Positions 13,001-22,754 of a stretch of DNA of 64,000 nt are shown here, one piece after another. The position numbers and the translations under genes were made by a program. Each line of letters begins with the position of its first letter. Position 1 is the first letter of the stretch. The DNA is from Lepus europaeus (Eukaryota > Chordata > Mammalia > Lagomorpha > Leporidae), in NCBI RefSeq assembly GCF_033115175.1, contig NC_084835.1:25997858-26061857 (forward strand), written 5' to 3'. The notes beneath the pieces were generated by a model. It made no database searches. It saw only the letters and a list, made by a program, of their open reading frames with translations, and was not told the DNA's origin.

Positions 13001-14055
13001 ACCCACCGGCCGTGAGAGACAGAGGCCCAGCCCAAGGTTATTGAGGGAGGACTCAGGCTCCGGCACCCGGCGGGGACGCTACCACGCACAGTACTGAGAT
13101 GGAATCTCTAGAGAGGGCGGCCCTGAGGGTCAGAGAGACCGCTGGGCTGACTGCAGGCAGGGGAGCTGTGTGCCGGGGTTGGCCAACTTCGTGCACCCCT
13201 GAGCCCCAGTCCTCAGCCGGGGGAGCCAGCTAAGGTGGCGGCTGCTCTCCCACCCCGTCCTGTGCTTGGGCACGCTGGCACTGCCAGGCGCACACCCGGC
13301 CGCCGAGGGCCCAGCCCCCAGCCCAGCCCCCGCGGGCTTCCCCAGGCAAGGATGAGGGCAGCAAGAGGGAACAAAGGCCCAGTCTCTGCCCGCACGGGCC
13401 CCCACCCCTTTGCCTGCCCCTGGCACAGAAGGACCAGTGCCCGAGGGAGCCCAGGGCAAGAGCAGTGCCCGCCGCTTTGCCAGGGCCGCTGCGAGAACCC
13501 TGCTCCCCCGCGGGCCTGCTGCCTGGACAGCAGTTCCTCTGTTCTCGGGTGGCACAGGTGAGGGCTGCCGGCCACACAGGCTTGAATCCCGGGCCCGTGG
13601 TGGCAGAACCAGAGCTGGGGCGGGGACACAGGTCCTCGAGCTTCGTGGGCAGCCCAGTATGGAAAGGGGCCAAGCGGCCTTCACCCCTGTGGCTCTGGGG
13701 CCCACCTTCCCCTGGGTCTGGCCCAGTGCTAACCCTGCATCTGCTTGAGGGACAGAGCCAGGTAGAAGCAGAAACAGGGAAACCGAGTCAGCATCCAGGA
13801 ACTCACCCGGTGCAGGTAGTGAGGGGACGGCAGCCTTGTGGAGGCGCCATTCCCCACCCACAGGTGACACATGGCTGCCTATGGGAGCCTGTCCAGAGGC
13901 CCAGAACCCCAGCCCAGGAGGGGCAGCCGGGGGCTGCCTTCCTCCCATCTGTGGGGCACCTTGGTCTACGTGGGTGCTGGGCAGCCCCTGGAAAAGGCCC
14001 AGGCCCCCTCCTCACCTTCCCAGAAACCATGACTCACTTTAAAGAAAAAATAATA

Positions 14056-14061
14056 TTTATT
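14056..14061 (-). terminator. DUSP7: Poly(A) signal AATAAA for DUSP7
   Basis: The minus strand reads AATAAA, followed within 30 bases by A/T-rich sequence and then a GT-rich segment (gtgagtcatggtttctggg) that fits a downstream element. It is about 1.5 kb after the DUSP7 stop codon. Confidence 0.7.
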
Positions 14062-14106
14062 TGCAATATAAACAAACTCCCGTTGCTGGCTCGGGAGTTA
14101 TATATG

Positions 14107-14132
14107 TCTGTGTGTGTGTATGTGTGTGTGTA
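14107..14132. repeat. GT microsatellite in DUSP7 3' UTR
   Basis: tctgtgtgtgtgtatgtgtg and following GT units; AC-rich in the mRNA. Confidence 0.9.
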
Positions 14133-14246
14133 CGTAGGGTCACAAATCTTCCTTCATACGGTCAGAAAGCGAAACTTGCCACCCTCGGGCACGCCCTCGC
14201 TCACACAAATCTGATGCATCGTTCTGAGTTTGTCGTGTTAAAAATC

Positions 14247-14297
<51 letters not shown>
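14247..14297. repeat. GA microsatellite in DUSP7 3' UTR
   Basis: About 50 bases of GA with two AAAG interruptions; CU-rich in the mRNA. Confidence 0.95.
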
Positions 14298-14298
<1 letters not shown>

Positions 14299-15562
14299 CC
14301 ATGTACAGCGCGGGAGCTTTTTGTCAATTTCTCGACTGTGGCAAGATTTGAACCCGCTGCCCGAGAGCATCCCTGAAGAGCACCCCCGTGAGGTAAGACG
14401 TGGTAGGGGTGCAGTTTCCGTGGCCTGGCTCCCGCGCCGAGTGCTGGCTCCAGCAGGGACCCCAGCTCCCATGCAGTCCTGATGCTGGGCGGAACCGAGG
14501 TTGAAAAAGGAACAAAACTGGAGGGGAGTAACGGAATCCGTGGCTTTGTTCTGTGGGGACTGGGGTGGGACGGACAGAGCCTACGCCCCTGCCACTCATC
14601 CACCCGTGCCCTGCCTGCCTCTGCCCTGGGACTGAAATGGGTGCAGGTTTCCTGGTGGCAGAAGGCATGGGACAAGCAAAGGGCAGGGCAGGCGTCCTTG
14701 GGGTGAGAGGCGGGGCTGCCCTCCCCCACACCCAGCGAGAGAGGAAGAGACAGGAGGGGTCGTGTGTACAAGAGGGCCCCGGCTCGGAGCTCCCGGGAGC
14801 TGAGCCCAGAGGGCTAATGCTACGGCTTGGCAGTCCCCTGGGGTGCCACTCCGCCAGGACAGCAGCAGGGCCCCCCACCTTCTGCCTCAGGCAGGGACCT
14901 CCAGAGGGGCACTGGGAGCACAGAGTACGCCGAGACCCCCGGTGCAGGCCACCAACCACAACCCGCAGGGTCTGCCGACGAAACGGAGGCTTCACACATG
15001 TGCAAAATGCATTTGGTCAAGATCCACGCAGGGTTTGCCTTTCCCATTGGAAAACGGAAGTGAAACACACCGATAATGCTTTTTTGAAGTGGGGAGAACG
15101 AAACTGAGAACGCTTCTCTCTCTCTCGCAGGACCAGGAAAGGGATCAAATACTGGTTGATAACAATCCACTGCTGCGTGCAGCCTGAAAATAATACTTCC
15201 CATTAAAAAAAAAAGAGAAATCAAGAAGAGCTCGCACATTCTCTGTGCTCCAGGGAGCTCGGATTCACGTGCCCCAAGTGTGGAGTAAACTCAGAGCCGC
15301 GATGCGTCTTTAAAAACCAGCCCCAGCGGCCAGGCCGGCAGCACAAAGGTGCTCTGGGCCCAAGAGGCCCCGGCGTCGCCCAGGCCATGTCTGAGCTCTG
15401 CAGGCCCCTGACAAGTCCCGAGAGGCAGGCCTCCGCCTGGGACCCAGGCATGGGTGGCGTCTATGTGTTCCTCAGGCCAGGGCCAGCAGGCTTGGGCCCT
15501 CCCACTTGGCCCCGGCGCGGGCTGGGAGGGGCACTGAGCCGTGCACACCCGCGCACGCAGTC

Positions 15563-15870
15563 TCACGTGGACTCGAGCGTGTTGAGCGGGAACAGGTTGT
15601 GGTTGGTGGGCGTGGAGAAGTAGAGCTGCTCGCTGGGCGCGTGGTTGTCGCACGGGCTGCTTAGCCCCAGCGTCCGCTCAAAGTCCAGCAGCTGCCCCAT
15701 GAAGTTGAAGTTGGGCGAGATGTTGGACTTTTTCCTCTTGACGAAGTCATAGGCGTCATTGAGCGACAGGTTCATCTTCTGCATCAGGTAGGCCACGGTG
15801 ACCGTTACCGAGCGGCTAATGCCCGCCAGGCAGTGCACCAGGACACCACACTTCTTGGAGCGGGCCTCGT
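15563..15870 (-). CDS. DUSP7: DUSP7 coding exon 3 with catalytic signature and stop
   Basis: The acceptor is tgtatttcag at 15880-15871. The exon completes Asp320 and reads [20 protein letters not shown], giving the catalytic Cys333 (P-loop HCxxGxxRS), then [36 protein letters not shown]. The last residues are PLNTLEST and the stop is at 15565-15563. The codon phase fits exon 2 exactly. Confidence 0.97.
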
Positions 15871-18800
15871 CTGAAATACACGGGCACGGGTCAGGGAGCA
15901 GCCTTCCTGACGGGAGGGGGGGGGGGACCGGAGGGCAGCAAGGCCACCGGCTGGTGCTGCCTACCGAGGGACCTGGCCAGCCTGGCGCTAATGGGGCAGC
16001 CAATGGGAGCTGCGGAGGGGACTCTGTCATGCGTTAGTTCCCAGTCACTGGACGGCCCTGTGCCTCAGCGTCCTCGTCTATAAAGTGGGCCCATCACTGG
16101 CACCACGCGCGGGAGGCCCTGAGCTAAGAGGCTCTGACAAGCACGAGCTACGGCCACCATGTGACCTCTCCTGCTGCCGCCATGACAGCTGCCGAGGGCG
16201 CCCTGCACCCTCCTGGGTCTGTGCCACAGCCAGAGCCCCATTTTATCTACGTGGAAGCAGACACAGAGACAGCGTGCTGAGCCTGGGCCACCCGGAGGCT
16301 CCTCCTGACCCAGCACCTGCTGGGCGTGGGCTAGGATCTGCCCTCGTGGTGCAGCCCCCGGGGGTGCTCCCGCAGCCTCCCAGGAGGCAGGCTCCCAGGA
16401 GGCTGCTCCGGAAGGAAGTGGGTGGCCCTGCCCAGCCCAGATGGTCCCCTAACCCTGAGCTCCAGCTTGGAAGACCCAGGGATTCACATGATAGCCACGC
16501 CCGACATGTCACAGGTGGGGTTTGCCACGTGGGCTCCTGACACTTGGCAGGGACCCCCCCCCCCCCAGGCCCGCATGCCAGCACATTTCCCACCACGGCT
16601 TTATCTGCCGGTGTCCCGGTGCTGCCCTCACACCCCTCAGCCCGGCACGGAGGAGGTGAGCGGCCGCTGCCCCTCTGGGCCCCACTGGATTCTGAACCCA
16701 CTGGGAGCCTGGCACACAGCGGGTGCTTGGTCAGTGCTTGGCCACACGGTAACACACAGGTTCCCCAATTCTTCACCTCTCCACCCACTGGGGTTGCTCA
16801 GGATCAGACTTAACCCCGACTCGGGGACTAGCTGAGGCCGGGGAGGCAGGAGCAGGGCAGGAGACAGCTGTGTGGTCTGACCTTGGGGTGTGGGGTGACA
16901 CACAAGGGTGCGGGGAAGGCAAGGGGCCCCAAACCCACTCCCAGGTGATCCACAGCACAACAATTTCTGCTATTCTCTTTTGCCCTCTCAGGTGTGGCTG
17001 GTGCTAGACCCTGTTCCCCTGGCCCAGGGCCTGCTCAGGGCCTCTACCTGTCACTAGTCAAATGGGAAAAAACATACCCCGCACCACTCCGCATCCAGAT
17101 GTGGGGGCCCTCAGGAGGGATAAAGGTACCCGCAAGCCAGGCTCAGCCCTGGGGAATTCGGCACTCCCCCTCGGCTCCCCTGCTGAGGCAGCACCCACAG
17201 CCCCCTTGGCCGTGACCCCCGGGCAGGGCTGGGAAGCTCCAGGCAGCCCTTCCCCCAGACCTCAGCTTCCTTCCTTCCTCCCAGCCAGGCACCTAGTTTT
17301 GGTTCCCAGTAAGCGGATGGGGGGGGGGCTCCCCACTTCCTGTTATTAACGCCAGCCCAGCCCAGCTGACACCAAACGCCCTCCGCTGGACACAGCTGCC
17401 ACTGGGACATGACAGCCCAGCCCCCCCAAGCCTGCCGCAGAACGCAGACCCAGAAACACTGGGTCCCCAGGCATACAGAGTCCACCTCATCCCTTCCCCA
17501 GGGCAGGGCGAGGCCTGGGGCCGGGGAGAGGCCCTGCCGCCCGGCAGCCCCCAGCAGGCCAAGGACACAGGACTGGGACTGAGGGGCATCCAGGGGCCAG
17601 GGGCCGGGCTCAGGAGGAGGGCTTTCCCAGCCTCCCTGCTTCTCTGTACACCCCCACATTCCAAGCAAGCATCACAGGCTGCCGAGAACATCTGGGGCTC
17701 CCTGGCTCCAGGGCTACCTTGCAGCCCTCTCAGGTACACAGCCAAGCCCGAAGAGGCACCATGACAACCTGGTCCTGGAGAGACACGTGTGCCGGGGTGC
17801 GATCCAGCATGAGCGAGACCGTGGGAGGCCTGCGAGCGGGGGTGTTTCAGTTTGATATGCCCAGACCAGCAGCGGAGCCGGAACGCCAATTGGAGAGCAG
17901 GCAGCCCAAGAGGTGCCCACAGCACAGTGGCTGGGGGAACGCGGGGGGAGCCTGGGACCCAGGGGACTCTCAGGCCCCGACAGGTAGAGGCCTGAAGGAG
18001 GACTCAATGACTCATGGCAGGTCCGGGTACACCCACGGGCACACGCTGGCACACGCAAGGCACACACAAGTCCTGACAGGCCCAGAGGTGCACAGTTGGG
18101 CGCGGGCGACACTCTGAGTCCCCACACACACACCTTGCTGCGCCCGCCCACCCAGCCAGCCTCCCGCTCGGCGGCAACACCTACCGATGAAGCTGATGGC
18201 CTCAGGGAAGAACTGGGAGAGGTTCTGGCTCCAGTGGTCGGAGATGGGGATCTGCTTGTAGGTGAACTCCCCGCCGTGCTCGAAGGCGTTGGGCAGGTTG
18301 GGCGTGACGTTGAGGATGTACTTGATGCCGTACTTGCCGAGCACGTCCAGGTTGGTGGAGTCCTTGGCGCAGCCGAGGTAGAGGTAGGGCAAGATCTGGA
18401 CGGGGAAGGCTGGCTGGCTGGACGGCACGGGGCTGCCGTCCGACTCGGTGGCACTGCTGGGCAGCTCCCGGTCCGACTCGCCATCCGAGCAGTCAGAGCT
18501 GATGCGCAGGCCCCCCAGACCCAGCACGGAGGTGGGCGGCGAGCCGCTCGGCGAGGACGAGCTGTCCACGTGGGTCTCGCAGTGCTCCGAGTACTCAGTC
18601 TGGAACTTGTTGAAACCACCTGTGGCCGGGCGAGACGGGCCCAGGTGAGAGGCTGCCGAGTGTCCAGATGGGCTCCCCACGTGGAGCACGGCGACACCGG
18701 CAGTCCACGTGGGCCATGCCCAGCCTGCTGCCCGTGTGCCCGCTCCTGGGTTCTCTCCACCTAAACCATGCCCACTCCACAGATGAGGAAGCCGAGGTTC

Positions 18801-20443
18801 CAGGACGTGAAGTAACATGCCTACACCCGGAACCCTTAACCCTGACGCTCAGGGCCCCTGGCCACAGGGCACTGGAGGACATGGCCCTGCCCACCGCTCT
18901 CCTGCAGCTCCCTGCACACCCGGGCTTGGTAACAGCTCTGCGGTGAAGCAAAGCAGACAACCCCATCTATGGACGGCATCTGTGGGTGTGCAATCCCTAC
19001 CCACAGCGGAGGCCACAGGGGCCAGAGCTGCACAGAGGTTAGGAGGCAGACAGGCCTGGGAGTCTAGTGGGGGATGTCCACCCCCCCCCCCACAGTGAAG
19101 GTACTGGCTGCGGCAGGTTCCCCAAAAGAGTCCCAGCTCCACGTCTCAGGAACCCCCATGAGGACGCAAGGCCCCCTCAAACCTAGGACCCGTGGGAGGG
19201 GAGGCCTCTGGAGCCACAGAGAGAGGGCACAGATGAAGGGGTGCCTGCAGGGCCCGAGGGTGCTGCACCCCCCCTCCCCACCCGCCCCGCTGCCAGTGAG
19301 AGGCCATTTTGGAATGTTAATTGGAAACACCAGCCGCAGCCACTCGCCCCCCCCCCCCAGCACTGCCTCCCCTTTCTGCAAGCCCTGGGAAGGCAAGCTG
19401 GGGACCTAGGAGCCCCCAGAGGCCAGGCCAATGGACACTGCCTACGCCCTGCCCCAAGCGCCTCCAAGAGGCGGCAATCCCCAGGGTGCTGGGAGCCATG
19501 CCAGGATCCCAGAGACCCCCAACCTAAACAGACCCAGGCACACAGGCAGGACGCCGCTGTGAAGGGTGGCCTCCCTGACCCCGGCCCAACAGGGACACAC
19601 TCTGCAGGCTGGACTCGGGCCCTGCAGCTTTCCAGGTTCCAGGAGGCGGCCTCTCCCTTGGCCCGGGGGCGCCGCTGTCGCCCATCCGCGGGGGAAACAA
19701 GGACACCTGGCGGGGAAAAGTTGTTCCACCCACTCGAATCGTGACGGGAAACGGGCCCCGTGGGCCCCAGCCCACTCCGTGGGGGACGGGCTCGCCGAAG
19801 GGCGGCTGCGGGCCAGGGGCGACGTGGCGCCGGCCGGGGCGGGGTGGGGGGAGGAGATGGCCCGCAGCGGGGGCGTCGTGGAGCCCCGGTCCCGCGTGGG
19901 GGTCTCGGGGCGGCCCTCACCTTGGAGGTAGTAGGCCTGGCAGCCGTCGTCGCGCAGCTTCTGCAGGAGCAGGCCGAGCACCGAGGCGGGGGCGCCGGGC
20001 TCCGGCTGCCACTCGGCCGTGGCTTCGTCGTAGAGCAGCACGGTGGCCGCCTTGCAGCGCGTGGCGAAGCGCTCCTTGTCGGCGTGGTTGGGGATGATGG
20101 AGCGGATGGGCAGGTTGCCCTTGCGCAGGCGGCGCAGCATGAGGCCCGGGATGGCCAGGTTGATGGCCGTCTCGATGTGCGACGACTCGAAGAGCTCGTG
20201 CGGCCGGCAGTCGAGCAGCAGCAGGGACGCGCCGCCGCGCGCCTCCAGCTCCTCCTGCAGCCACTCGGCGCTCTTGCAGGGCATGGCTCCCGCTCCCGTC
20301 GCCGGGCCCGCCCCGGTGCCCGCGCCGGCCCCAGACCCCGCGCCGGGCTCCGACCCCGCCCGGGTACCCCCAGCCGCCGCCGCCGCCGCCCCCGAAGCCG
20401 ACATGTGCGACCGCGCTGGGGGGCCGCGGACCTGGTTTTTCAT
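15563..20443 (-). CDS. DUSP7: DUSP7, dual-specificity MAP kinase phosphatase 7 (complete coding region, 3 exons)
   Basis: The spliced product (exons 20443-19921, 18619-18185, 15870-15563) is 421 residues, close to the 419 of human DUSP7 as I recall it. Seen: an Ala/Gly-rich N-terminus (about 1-53); a rhodanese-like MAPK-binding domain (about 54-175) with [13 protein letters not shown] and the basic kinase-interaction motif LRRLRKGN near residues 103-110; a Ser/Asp-rich linker (about 185-245); and a phosphatase domain from about 246. Asp302 in SDHW is the likely general acid. Cys333 and Arg339 sit in the signature HCLAGISRS. The conserved C-tail ends in PLNTLEST. Family knowledge: DUSP6/7/9 are cytoplasmic phosphatases that remove Thr and Tyr phosphates from ERK1/2. 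Splice junctions are GT-AG and the frame is kept. No catalytic residue is missing. The family assignment is firm; DUSP6 and DUSP9 are excluded by the near-identity of the N-terminus and C-tail to DUSP7. Confidence 0.97.
15871..18184 (-). other. DUSP7: DUSP7 intron 2
   Basis: A 2.3 kb intron with donor gtaggt and acceptor ttcag. It holds a C-run at about 16553-16566, a MIR-like relic near 16025-16110, and GC-rich unique sequence. I see no exon-like or RNA gene sequence in it. Confidence 0.85.
18185..18619 (-). CDS. DUSP7: DUSP7 coding exon 2 (residues 175-319 and first base of codon 320)
   Basis: The acceptor reads ccacag before GTGGTTTCAAC; the donor is gtaggt after TTCATCG. The exon is 435 bases and keeps phase 1 at both ends. 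It encodes [15 protein letters not shown], the Ser-rich linker with an acidic patch ([12 protein letters not shown]), and the first half of the phosphatase domain, including [15 protein letters not shown] and the general-acid segment IPISDHW. The linker differs from human at only a few positions that I can recall (for example THVD and PSGSPP). The plus strand here and a shifted minus frame are also open because of high GC; both are shadows. Confidence 0.96.
18620..19920 (-). other. DUSP7: DUSP7 intron 1
   Basis: A 1.3 kb GC-rich intron with donor gtgagg and acceptor ccacag. It contains a MIR-like relic (about 18772-18850) and two C-runs near 19080 and 19350. The end nearest exon 1 is CpG-dense and belongs to the promoter CpG island. 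Confidence 0.85.
18772..18850 (-). repeat. MIR relic, inverted, in DUSP7 intron 1
   Basis: ccacagatgaggaagccgag and acgtgaagtaacatgcc match inverted MIR. Confidence 0.6.
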
Positions 20444-20830
20444 GGGCAGCGCGGGCGGCCCGGGGCCGGGGCCGGGCACCTGGCCCTGAGACGGCGCCCC
20501 GGCCGCGCGGGCCCCAGCCGCGTCTCCGGGCGCCCGCCTCCCGCCGCCCTGCGCGCCCGCCGCCCCGGCCTCCGGCCTCTGTCCCGCCCGGCCGGCCCTC
20601 CGCGCGCGCCGCGGCCTGACAGCCCCAATTAAACCGCGGCTCCGGCGGCCGCGCGCCGAGGCGTCCTCCGGGGGGCGGGGCCGCGGGCCGGCGCCCGGGC
20701 TTAAAGGCGCCGCGCTCCGCCGCCCCTCCCCACAGGGCGCGTGCGGCCCGGGGCTCCCGGGCGCCCGCCCGCCGCCGCCTCGCCCGGCCTGGGGGCGCGG
20801 GCCCCTTCTGTCTGCACTCCCGGGTCGTCT
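19745..20830 (-). promoter_or_regulatory. DUSP7: DUSP7 CpG island and proximal promoter region
   Basis: CpG density is very high through exon 1, the start of intron 1 and the 5' flank. Upstream of the ATG there is an inverted CCAAT with an adjacent TTTAATT at about 20624-20635, and a weak TTTAAG TATA-like site near 20700-20706 on the minus strand. GC-rich stretches could bind Sp1. Which start site is used cannot be decided from sequence; a CpG-island promoter with dispersed starts is the likely form. Confidence 0.65.
19921..20443 (-). CDS. DUSP7: DUSP7 coding exon 1 (residues 1-174 plus one base)
   Basis: The start is the ATG at 20443-20441, reading [14 protein letters not shown], which matches the human DUSP7 N-terminus. 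It has C at -3 and A at +4, a weak Kozak context. An in-frame ATG at 20284-20282 (Met54, MPCKSAEW) has G at -3 and lies where the conserved rhodanese-like domain begins. The exon ends ...CQAYYLQ followed by one G, then the donor gtgagg at 19920. It ends in phase 1. An open frame runs on into the intron for over 150 codons, but that tail is low-complexity intron sequence. Confidence 0.95.
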
Positions 20831-20954
20831 GTGCCCACGGCAGGTCTCCTACCTTTGGCACCCCCACCCCACACTCACACCAGCCTCTCCCCGAGAATGG
20901 GGCGGGGGGCGGCCACGCTGAGGTAACCTCTCCCCTCCCGCCCAGCACTCTCCA

Positions 20955-21080
20955 TTCAGGCAGGTGCGTTCAACACTTGGAAGCCGAGCGCTTGCGGCGT
21001 GCCGGGCACTGTGCTAAGGCGGTCACCATGCCAGGCGACCTCATCGTCCCCTACACGGCCGCAGGCGCTGTTCCCTGAGG
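20955..21080 (-). repeat. MIR-like relic inside the CpG-rich DUSP7 flank
   Basis: gagcgcttgcggcgtgccgg, then gcactgtgctaaggcggtc, fits the MIR 3' end reversed. Retained CpGs are unusual for a MIR and fit protection from methylation. Confidence 0.5.
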
Positions 21081-21179
21081 AACATCCCACAGGTCCGATG
21101 GGCGCTCAGCGCCTCGGCGCCCGCGGCCGCCGCACCCTCCGCGGGAGGCGGGGAGGCACCCCGCGAAAGGACCGACCCT

Positions 21180-21600
21180 GGAAAGTGAGTGCGGGCCCTT
21201 TAAGAAAGCTTTAGAGGCGGGGTGGTGACAGGCGCCGAGTGAAGCGCCACGTGACTTTTCCGCGGGGCGGGTGGGAGGGGAGCGAGTCTTTATAATCTGC
21301 TTTCCTTCGCCTACCTCCCTCTCAGTGCACTAATCAACTTTCACGGTAGGCGGGCGCACGCCGCGCAGATAACCAATCGCAGCCAGAGGAGGCTGTTGGG
21401 GAAGGAAGGCGGGGTCCTTCACCGGCCCCACCCCGTGCGGGAAGTGGGCGGGGCCTCCGCGAGCGTGAGTGTCGGCTCGCGGGCGGGCGGGGCGCCGGAG
21501 GTGAATGGATCCGCAGGTAGCATCCGAACAAAGCGGCTCTTCTCTGGCGTCGCGCGTGCGCAGAACCTGCCGTGCCTTCCCTACGGAGCCCGGACGGCCG
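21180..21600. promoter_or_regulatory. Second promoter-like cluster upstream of DUSP7
   Basis: A compact set of promoter motifs in CpG-rich DNA: E-box CACGTGAC (21248-21255), minus-strand TATAAAGA (21287-21294), CCAAT (21373-21377), GC boxes near 21262-21272, 21445-21455 and 21481-21492, and an NRF1-like CGCGCGTGCGCA near 21551-21562. Spacing of the TATA and CCAAT motifs fits transcription on the minus strand, toward DUSP7, starting near 21260. That would make an 800-base 5' UTR or an untranslated first exon. It could also serve a divergent non-coding transcript. Confidence 0.5.
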
Positions 21601-21962
21601 GGCGCCCCGGGAGGGAGATCGCGCTCAGGCCCTGCTGTTCTGGCTGCCGCTGGTCAGCTCTAAGCCACCTCGCCCCGACCCGGGCTGGCGTTGGTGGGGC
21701 CTGGGATTGGACTCAGGATTTGAGCTCCCAGCTGTCCGGGAGCTGCCCTCGCTTCGTGCCCCCAGGCTTGCGAGCCAGGGTTAGTCTACTTGAATGGTTT
21801 CATCCTGCACCGCAGGCTGTGTCCCAAAGGAGCAGGGATGCGGCCACGGATGGCCTTATCAGCCGGAACTGGATGACCAGAAAGTGAGAGTCAACCCCAG
21901 CTCAGTGCTGCCTGTCCACTACAAGGAGAGGAGCTTGCTTTTTTTTTTTCTCAGATTTACTT

Positions 21963-22240
21963 GGGCTGGCGTTGTGGCGCAGCGGGTAAAGCTGCCGCCC
22001 ATATGGGCTCCCGGCTGCTCCACTTCCAATGCAGCTCTCTGGTGTGGCCTAGGTATGCAGTAGAAGATGGCCCAAGTGCTTGGGCTCCTGCAGCCGCGTG
22101 GGAGGCTGGAAGAAGCTCCTGGCTTCGGATCAGTCCAGCTCTGGCCGTTGCGGCCAACTGGAGAGTGAACCAGCAGATGGAAGACCTCTCTCTCTGCCTC
22201 TCCCCCCACCCTTTGAAATAAATTAAAAAAAAAAAAAAAA
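21963..22240 (+). repeat. CSINE, forward
   Basis: gggctggcgttgtggcgcag head, gaagatggcccaagtgctt body, and a 16-base A tail. Confidence 0.9.
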
Positions 22241-22241
22241 G

Positions 22242-22470
22242 AGATTTACTTATTTGAAAGGCAGAGTGTCAGAGAGAAAAAACTTCATCTGCTGGTTCCT
22301 CAAATGGCAGCAACAACCAGGGCTGGACCAGGCTGAAGCCTGGAGCCCGGAGCTCCATCCTGGTCTCCCTCATGAGTGGCAGGGCACCAAGTACCTGGGC
22401 CTTCTAGCTGAGACTCAAAATGGCTGCAAGTGTTGCAAGTGGTGACTTTATATACCACACTGCTAACTCC
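22242..22470 (-). repeat. CSINE, inverted, head diverged
   Basis: Starts directly after the previous tail with agatttacttatttgaaagg and ends accacactgctaactcc. It forms a tail-to-tail pair with 21963-22240. Confidence 0.75.
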
Positions 22471-22480
22471 AAGAGGGTTG

Positions 22481-22754
22481 GGGGTTAGAGAGAGAGAATC
22501 TTCATCTGCTGGTTCACTCCCCAAATAGCCATGATGGCCAGGGCTGACCAGACTGAAGCCAGGATCCAGGAGATTCTCCCGGGTCTCCCACGTAGGTGCA
22601 GGGGTCCAAGAACTTGGGCCACCCTCTGCTGCTTTCCTGGGTGCATTATCAGGGAGCTGGATCAGAGGTGAAGCAGCTGGGACTCGGAACCGGAGCACAT
22701 ATGGGACGTTGGCATCACAGCAGCAGCTTAACACACTATGCCACAACACTAGCC
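22481..22754 (-). repeat. CSINE, inverted
   Basis: ctgctggttcactccccaaa, acttgggccaccctctgctg and cacaacactagcc mark an inverted copy. Confidence 0.85.

Larger units (their letters stand above)
1..14034. other. Intergenic region downstream of DUSP7
   Basis: GC-rich sequence with no convincing gene. Contents listed separately: three CSINE copies, a MaLR LTR, a minisatellite, and enhancer-like patches near 2268, 9112 and 9971. Long open frames exist because stop codons are rare in GC-rich DNA. None has a recognisable domain, and the longest (4499-5602) starts inside an LTR. Confidence 0.75.
14035..15562 (-). other. DUSP7: DUSP7 3' untranslated region
   Basis: This stretch follows the DUSP7 stop and runs to the first good poly(A) signal on the minus strand (14056-14061). 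It contains no competing gene. In the mRNA sense it carries a CU-rich tract of about 50 bases (plus-strand GA repeat 14247-14297) and an AC-rich tract (plus-strand GT repeat 14107-14132), both just before the 3' end. The end point is inferred from the signal, not from transcript data. Earlier or later poly(A) sites could exist. Confidence 0.7.

Noticed and set aside
13130-13948. 272-codon minus-strand open frame just below the DUSP7 poly(A) signal
   Set aside because: No domain, low-complexity GC-rich composition and no splice or promoter support.
17714-18760. 348-codon minus-strand open frame
   Set aside because: It overlaps DUSP7 exon 2 in a shifted frame and runs into both introns; the composition is a Ser/Thr/Arg-rich shadow.
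20477-20479. In-frame GTG upstream of the DUSP7 ATG
   Set aside because: It would add 12 Gly/Pro-rich residues not part of known DUSP7. The ATG at 20443 matches the human start.
19760-20632. 290-codon plus-strand open frame antisense to DUSP7 exon 1
   Set aside because: A mirror of the coding exon in CpG-rich DNA; no independent coding evidence.
19917-20948. 343-codon minus-strand open frame over DUSP7 exon 1
   Set aside because: A shifted frame of exon 1 and CpG island DNA; very rich in Arg, Gly and Ala, with no family similarity.
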